A DNA stretch of 12,528 nucleotides from UBA8886 sp963578705 (GTDB lineage Archaea > Thermoplasmatota > Poseidoniia > MGIII > CG-Epi1): positions 1 to 12,528 of the forward strand of contig CAUZDT010000035.1 in assembly GCA_963578705.1 (NCBI GenBank), in the 5' to 3' direction. Under the pieces are notes generated by a model that saw only the letters and a list, made by a program, of their open reading frames with translations, made no database searches and had not been told where the DNA came from. The translations under genes and the position numbers were made by a program. Positions 7,285 through 12,528 of the stretch are shown piece by piece (positions within the stretch are counted from its first letter, which is position 1; each line of letters begins with the position of its first letter).

Positions 7285-7452
7285 CTAATTTCCCGTCAGC
7301 GCGTCCAGATTCCCGCGCAGCATCCAGAGCACCAGCAGGACCCCCAGCAGCAGCATCCCCTGCGAGACGACCGCCATGAATTTCAGGAGCCGCTCGCGGC
7401 CGTCCGGGTCGTCGAATTGCGCCTGCAGCCATTCGATGGGTGATGGGACCAT
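7285..7452 (-). CDS. Small single-helix membrane protein at the end of the A-ATPase operon
   Basis: This 55-residue gene starts at an ATG (7452-7450) sharing one base with the atpD stop codon (TGATG) and ends at TAG (7287-7285). The same overlap joins other genes of this operon. An AAGGG sits just before the overlap. The protein begins with a polar, partly amphipathic stretch (MVPSPIEWLQAQFDDPDGRERLLK), followed by one hydrophobic helix at about residues 26-45 (FMAVVSQGMLLLGVLLVLWML), and then a short tail RGNLDALTGN. I know no family for it. Position and overlap suggest co-expression with, and possibly a role in assembling or anchoring, the ATPase; that is inference. Weak points are its size and the lack of known homologues. 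Confidence 0.65.
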   Translation of the reverse strand: MVPSPIEWLQAQFDDPDGRERLLKFMAVVSQGMLLLGVLLVLWMLRGNLDALTGN

Positions 7453-8065
7453 CAGCCCTTGATGCGCTTGAGCCGGAAAATGTTTTCGCGCTCCAGTTCT
7501 TCCAGGCGTAGGGTGATGTAACTGGCGATTTCCTCCAGCTGCGGGATGACCTTGAACTCCAGTGCGTTTACGCGGCGCTTCGTGGATTCGATTTCGTCGA
7601 GCAGCTTCTTCATCGTCGTCTCCAGCTCGGCCGCCTCTAGGATTTTCGCGGCCAGTATTTCGAAGGCGTGCACAGCCTCATCGACGCGCACCGAAGTGCC
7701 GATGAGCCCGTAACCGCGCTCCTCGACCGACTTCTGGATTTGCGAGACCTCGATGCTTGGGACGACAACGCCCATGATGTTGCGCTGCGTCAGGACGACC
7801 TCGGGCGGCGTGCGGACGCAGTTGGCGGCCGAGCTCAGCGCGCTCTTGCCGTCGGCAGCCATCGCGACAGCCAGCATCTCGACCGCCTCGCCGTAGAGCT
7901 CCGAAAGCTGCGCGCGCATGTCCTTCACTTTCGGGAGCAGTTCGAAGAACTCCATTATCAGGCCGTCGCGCTTCATCTTCAGCAGTTTGTGGCCGCTGAT
8001 GGAGAGCTTGATGCGCCGGCGGGTCGCAATCAGTTCGGACCGCGTCGGCTTGACGTCTGTGATGC

Positions 8066-8069
<4 letters not shown>
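7452..8069 (-). CDS. atpD: A-type ATP synthase subunit D
   Basis: Subunit D is the central rotor shaft of the A-ATPase; together with F it turns inside the A3B3 head. The 205 residues contain the family's N-terminal signature, VKPTRSELIATRRRIKLSISGHKLLKMKRDGL, compact middle segments, and a C-terminal helix ending RLEELERENIFRLKRIKG. Long N- and C-terminal helices that pair as a coiled coil are expected at about residues 8-70 and 125-195. The start is a GTG (8069-8067) overlapping the atpB TGA by 4 nt. No strong Shine-Dalgarno precedes it, so translation probably depends on ribosomes finishing atpB. Its own stop overlaps the next small gene by one base. Confidence 0.97.
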
Positions 8070-9447
<1,378 letters not shown>

Positions 9448-9448
<1 letters not shown>

Positions 9449-11187
9449 CAGTCCGCCTCCATTAATTCGGCAACTTCCTTCTCAATCTGCTTGCGCAGCT
9501 TGGGCAGCAATTCGCTGAAATTTTCCTCGAACTTGGCGCGCCCCAGCTCCTCCAACACACCAATGCTGGTCAGCTCCGGCACACCAACGCCGGTGGCGAG
9601 TGCCTTCTCGGCGAGCGTGCGGAAGTGCAGGATAACGTCCAGGAACTCCGCCTGGACCTCGATTTTGCAGTAGGTGTCGACGTCGTGGAACGCGTTCTGC
9701 TGCAGGTAGAACTCGCGCAGCAGTCGCGCAATCTCGAGTGTCAGCTGCTGGTCCTCCGGCAATGCGTCGGACCCAATCAGCTGCACGATTTCTTGGAGTT
9801 CCGCTTCTTCCTGCAGCACCGCCATGGCGGTGGCGATATTCTCGCCCCAGTTGGTGCTGGCGTTTTCGGAATACCAGTCTCCCAGCACGCGGTTGTAGAG
9901 CGAATAGCTGGTAAGCCAGTTGATGGCGGGGAAATGCCGCCGCTGTGCCAGCTTTGAGTCTAGCGCCCAGAACACCTTGACGATGCGCAGCGTGTTCTGC
10001 GTAACGGGCTCCGAAAAGTCGCCTCCGGCCGGTGATACGGCGCCGATAACTGTGACCGAACCGTCCTCGCCCGAGAGCGTCTCGACGCGTCCAGCGCGCT
10101 CGTAGAATTCGGAAAGGCGCGCCGCCAGGTAGGCGGGGTAGCCCTCTTCGCCCGGCATCTCCTCAAGGCGTGATGAGATTTCGCGCATCGCTTCCGCCCA
10201 GCGGCTCGTGGAGTCGGCCATCAGCGCGACGTCGTAACCCTGGTCGCGGTAGTATTCCGCCAGCGTGATGCCGGTGTAGACCGACGCTTCGCGCGCCGCG
10301 ACGGGCATGTTGCTCGTGTTGGCAATCAGCACCGTGCGGTCCATCAGCGGGCCGCCGGTCTTGGGGTCCTTCAGGTGCGGGAATTCAGTGAGCACTTCGG
10401 TCATCTCGTTGCCGCGCTCGCCGCAGCCCACATAGACCACGACCTGCGCGTCTGACCATTTCGCCAGCGTCTGCTGCGTGACGGTCTTGCCGGTCCCGAA
10501 ACCGCCCGGGATGGCGGCGGTGCCGCCCTTCGCGAGGGGGAAGAGCCCGTCCAGGGTGCGCGTCCCGGTCACGAGCGGGATGTCGGGCGGGTGCTTAACC
10601 GTAAAGGGCCGCGGCACGCGCACCGGCCACTTGTGCATCAGCTTCAGCTCGGTGCCGTCCTCAAGGCTGCCGATGGGGTCGTCAATCGTATACTTGCCCT
10701 TTTTCAAGGTCTTTATTTTTCCGGAAACGAGCGGCGGAAGCAGGATTTTGTGGACAATCGTCTTCGTCTCCTGCACCCTGCCGAGAACGGCGCCGCCGGA
10801 AACTTCGTCGCCCTTCTTCGCCGTCGGCACAAAGTCCCATTCCGCGTCGTGGTCCAGCCCGGGCGCCGAAACGCCGCGCTGGATGTAGTCGCCCATTTTC
10901 TCCTGGAGCACAGGCAACGGCCGCTGGATACCATCATAGATGGAGCGCAGCAGCCCCGGCCCCAGTTCGACCGAGAGCGAAGCGCCGGTATTCTCGACCG
11001 GTTCGCCCGGCTGGATACCCGAAGTATCCTCGTAAACCTGGATGACCGTACGGTCGCCCTCCAGGCCGATGACTTCGCCCATCAGCTTCTCGTGGCCTAC
11101 TAGGACCACGTCGTACATGCGGGGAGCAATCCCCTCGGCCGTCACAACCGGGCCTGAGACCCGATAGATTTCTCCTTTTACTTCCAT
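9448..11187 (-). CDS. atpA: A-type ATP synthase subunit A (catalytic)
   Basis: Subunit A carries the catalytic nucleotide sites of the A-ATPase, making ATP from the ion gradient or hydrolysing it. The 579 residues have the usual parts: an N-terminal beta barrel (1 to about 75), the non-homologous bulge typical of V/A-type A subunits (about 110-190), the nucleotide domain and a C-terminal helical region. The P-loop is GGFGTGKT at 228-235, the catalytic glutamate is E257 in GCGERGNEM, and the Walker B region is DVALMAD ending at D325. The usual archaeal P-loop, as I recall it, is GPFGSGKT, so Pro-to-Gly and Ser-to-Thr are differences. No intein is inserted there, unlike in some Thermoplasma relatives. 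The start lies inside atpF (10-nt overlap), with GGAG 7 nt upstream. Confidence 0.99.
9456..9460 (-). promoter_or_regulatory. Ribosome-binding site of atpB
   Basis: Read on the minus strand this is GGAGG, inside the end of atpA and 7 nt before the atpB ATG. It is the clearest Shine-Dalgarno in the operon, which suits a subunit needed in three copies per head, as atpA is. Confidence 0.65.
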
Positions 11188-11477
11188 AAGTCTACTCCAA
11201 CTGCGGTCCTGATGCGGTCCCTGAGAGAATCGTCAACTTCGGCACCAATCGTGATTACTGTCGGGTGGACGCTGTTGCTCAAGTGCATCTGCGTCTTCTC
11301 CTCCAGTTCCTGCCATTCGGTGTCATGAATTACCAGCACGCCGATTTCCCGGTCTTTCAGCGCCTGCGCCACGGCCTGCTCGGAGCTGGCCTCGTCGTCC
11401 ACCTTGAACCATTTGTGGACACCCACCAGCCGGAAGCCGGTCGTGAACATGTCCCTGCCTACAACTCCGATTTCCAT
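11178..11477 (-). CDS. atpF: A-type ATP synthase subunit F
   Basis: Subunit F is a small Rossmann-like protein bound to rotor subunit D; it can influence the ATPase activity of the head. The 99 residues match the family: a start MEIGVVGRDMFTTGFRLVGV, the strand REIGVLVIHDTEWQ, a proline-containing strand HPTVITIG and the closing DRIRTAVGVDLWK. Its ATG shares one base with the atpC stop (TAATG) and GGTGGT just upstream can act as a ribosome-binding site. Its last 10 nt overlap the start of atpA, the longest overlap in the operon. The order C-F-A-B is the classical euryarchaeal one. Confidence 0.95.
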   Translation of the reverse strand: MEIGVVGRDMFTTGFRLVGVHKWFKVDDEASSEQAVAQALKDREIGVLVIHDTEWQELEEKTQMHLSNSVHPTVITIGAEVDDSLRDRIRTAVGVDLWK

Positions 11478-12493
11478 TATACCACCAGCAGCTCCTCAAT
11501 TTTCTCGCGCGACAGCTCCAACTCCCGCCCTCGCACGATGGTGCGCAGGTTGCGCACCTCCTTTTCCTTGCGCAACAGGTAATCCAGTATCGGCAGGATT
11601 GAGAGCGGATGCAGGTAGGCGTAGCGGCGCGACTGGGTGGCGACGTGGTTCTCGAGCGCCTGCACCGCATGGTTCAGCCCGCCATCCTCGAAATCCTCAA
11701 GGACGGGCTGCAGCACCTCCTGGAATGTGGTGCCCTCGATAATCGGCAGGATGTCGGCCATGCTGCTGGTCGTGGCGAGCGCCGTCTCATCGAGCGTGCC
11801 GCCCTCAATCAGCAGTTCCCCGAGTCCGGTGAGGCCCCGGTGCCTCAGCCGCATCACGGTTTTCAGGTTGGTGACATCGATTTGCGTCTGGACGAAGCCG
11901 CGGTAGACTCGCCCTGCCGCGCCTCCGGCCGGCAGGCTGTTGGCCAGGTTCTCGTAATACGCGCGGTCAAGTGCGTCCTCGATGGGCTGCAGGCTGTCGC
12001 TCTGCCGTTGCTCCAGCGCGTTCTGCACCACGTCGTAATAGCGTGTCTCCTCGAGCAGCTCGACCGCCGCCTCAACGGAGTCGGTGGTCGCCATCTGCGC
12101 GTAGAGTTCGCGGTCGCGCTCGGTCAGCGGTGAGACCTGCCGCAGCAGCTCCTCACCACCAAGCCCGTCGAAGATGCCGCGCAGTAGCACCTTGATACCG
12201 CGCACGCGGTAAATCTCGGCGTACGCCTCGATGCCCTGCCGCAGCTCGCCGGTGCAGAAGCCGATGATTTCGCCGACTTCAGCCGCACGGTTGTCGAGCA
12301 GCGCCGCCTCGAGCAGGTCCGCTCCGCGCAGCGAAGCGCCGTAGCGGTCGATTTCGCGCCGGTATTCCAGGTCCTGGATGTAGCGCGCAATCTCCTCCAG
12401 CTCCATGTTCAGCAGCTGGCCGAACGCTTCGGGCGGCAGCAGCCGTGCCCGCCGGGCGCGGGCGCGGGTGGCAGCGTAGGCGAAGTTACTCAT
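11477..12493 (-). CDS. atpC: A-type ATP synthase subunit C
   Basis: Subunit C (AC39/subunit d family) is a funnel-shaped, all-helical protein that joins the D-F shaft to the membrane ring of K subunits. The 338-residue length is normal. The N-terminal region YAATRARARRARLL resembles the family opening in which a Tyr-x-x-A/x-R-x-R-A segment precedes the first repeat. Recognisable segments are FVQTQIDVTNLKTVMRLRHRG, and, near the end, SILPILDYLLRKEKEVRNLRTIVRGRE, which closely follows the family's last repeat. The ATG overlaps the atpE stop by 4 nt (ATGA). No strong Shine-Dalgarno is near it. Confidence 0.95.
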   Translation of the reverse strand: MSNFAYAATRARARRARLLPPEAFGQLLNMELEEIARYIQDLEYRREIDRYGASLRGADLLEAALLDNRAAEVGEIIGFCTGELRQGIEAYAEIYRVRGIKVLLRGIFDGLGGEELLRQVSPLTERDRELYAQMATTDSVEAAVELLEETRYYDVVQNALEQRQSDSLQPIEDALDRAYYENLANSLPAGGAAGRVYRGFVQTQIDVTNLKTVMRLRHRGLTGLGELLIEGGTLDETALATTSSMADILPIIEGTTFQEVLQPVLEDFEDGGLNHAVQALENHVATQSRRYAYLHPLSILPILDYLLRKEKEVRNLRTIVRGRELELSREKIEELLVV

Positions 12494-12528
12494 TTACCGA
12501 AGAGAGCCTCACTCACCGTTGGTAACTG
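12490..12528 (-). CDS. atpE: A-type ATP synthase subunit E, C-terminal 12 residues
   Basis: The frame upstream of atpC is open from the right edge to a TGA at 12492-12490 and encodes QLPTVSEALFGK. Subunit E, part of the peripheral stalk, commonly ends in a helix with a closing LFG, so the peptide fits. Gene order also predicts atpE here, and the 4-nt overlap with atpC matches the rest of the operon. The fragment is too short to identify on sequence alone. Confidence 0.7.
   Translation of the reverse strand, partial: QLPTVSEALFGK

Noticed and set aside
7239..7379. Plus-strand ATG frame of about 46 codons after the tRNA with a CTAAATC upstream
   Set aside because: It is Ala/Pro/Arg/Ser-rich, has no good ribosome-binding site and is antisense to the better supported membrane protein gene.
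7232..7432. Minus-strand frame of 66 codons in the tRNA-atpD interval
   Set aside because: It overlaps the 55-residue membrane protein in another frame, is Ala/Gly/Arg-rich, has no ribosome-binding site and lacks the stop-start overlap that supports the 7285-7452 gene.

Overview
The window is a compact, GC-rich piece of an archaeal chromosome. The evidence is a CDC48/VAT-type AAA ATPase, an Rpo7-Spt4-dephospho-CoA kinase-S24e-S27ae cluster, an A-type (V/A-type) ATP synthase operon in the order E-C-F-A-B-D, and a tRNA without an encoded CCA. The gene set fits a euryarchaeal or Thermoplasmatota lineage. The acidic tails on ribosomal proteins and a PEF-type surface-anchor tail make a marine Poseidoniia-like (Marine Group II/III) archaeon a reasonable guess. 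The lineage is inference; no marker in the window settles it.

Layout, plus strand, 1-7200. First comes the C-terminal end of a surface protein with a PEF + membrane helix + RRR tail. Next is a cdc48 cluster: the AAA ATPase, a PRC-barrel protein and a two-helix membrane protein. After a 114-nt gap with a TATA-like box comes hppA, a membrane pyrophosphatase with the potassium-dependent signature. A tight information-processing operon follows: rpo7 (RNA polymerase E'), spt4, GTP-dependent dephospho-CoA kinase (DUF359), rps24e, rps27ae, and a tRNA-Arg(CCG) starting 3 nt after the last stop codon.

Layout, minus strand, 7285-12528. The A-ATPase operon runs toward the plus-strand genes. It contains the last 12 residues of subunit E at the right edge, then C, F, A, B and D, and ends with a 55-codon membrane protein gene that overlaps the atpD stop codon. 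Adjacent genes overlap by 1, 4 or 10 nt, so translational coupling is likely along the whole operon. The two operons converge on an 84-nt spacer.

How the genes work together: CDC48 unfolds proteins, probably for the 20S proteasome, since its C terminus reads as an HbYX motif. HppA uses pyrophosphate to pump H+ or Na+, and the A-ATPase uses the ion gradient, so the window holds two energy-coupling machines. The Rpo7 cluster supplies transcription and translation parts plus the last step of coenzyme A synthesis.

This is mostly core housekeeping DNA. I see no defence system, CRISPR array, prophage or insertion sequence, and no convincing new multi-gene system. The most interesting points are small: an unannotated-size membrane protein tied to the ATPase operon, low-complexity acidic tails on two ribosomal proteins, an Spt4 lacking one zinc ligand, an altered P-loop in ATPase subunit A, and the ion specificity of the pyrophosphatase.
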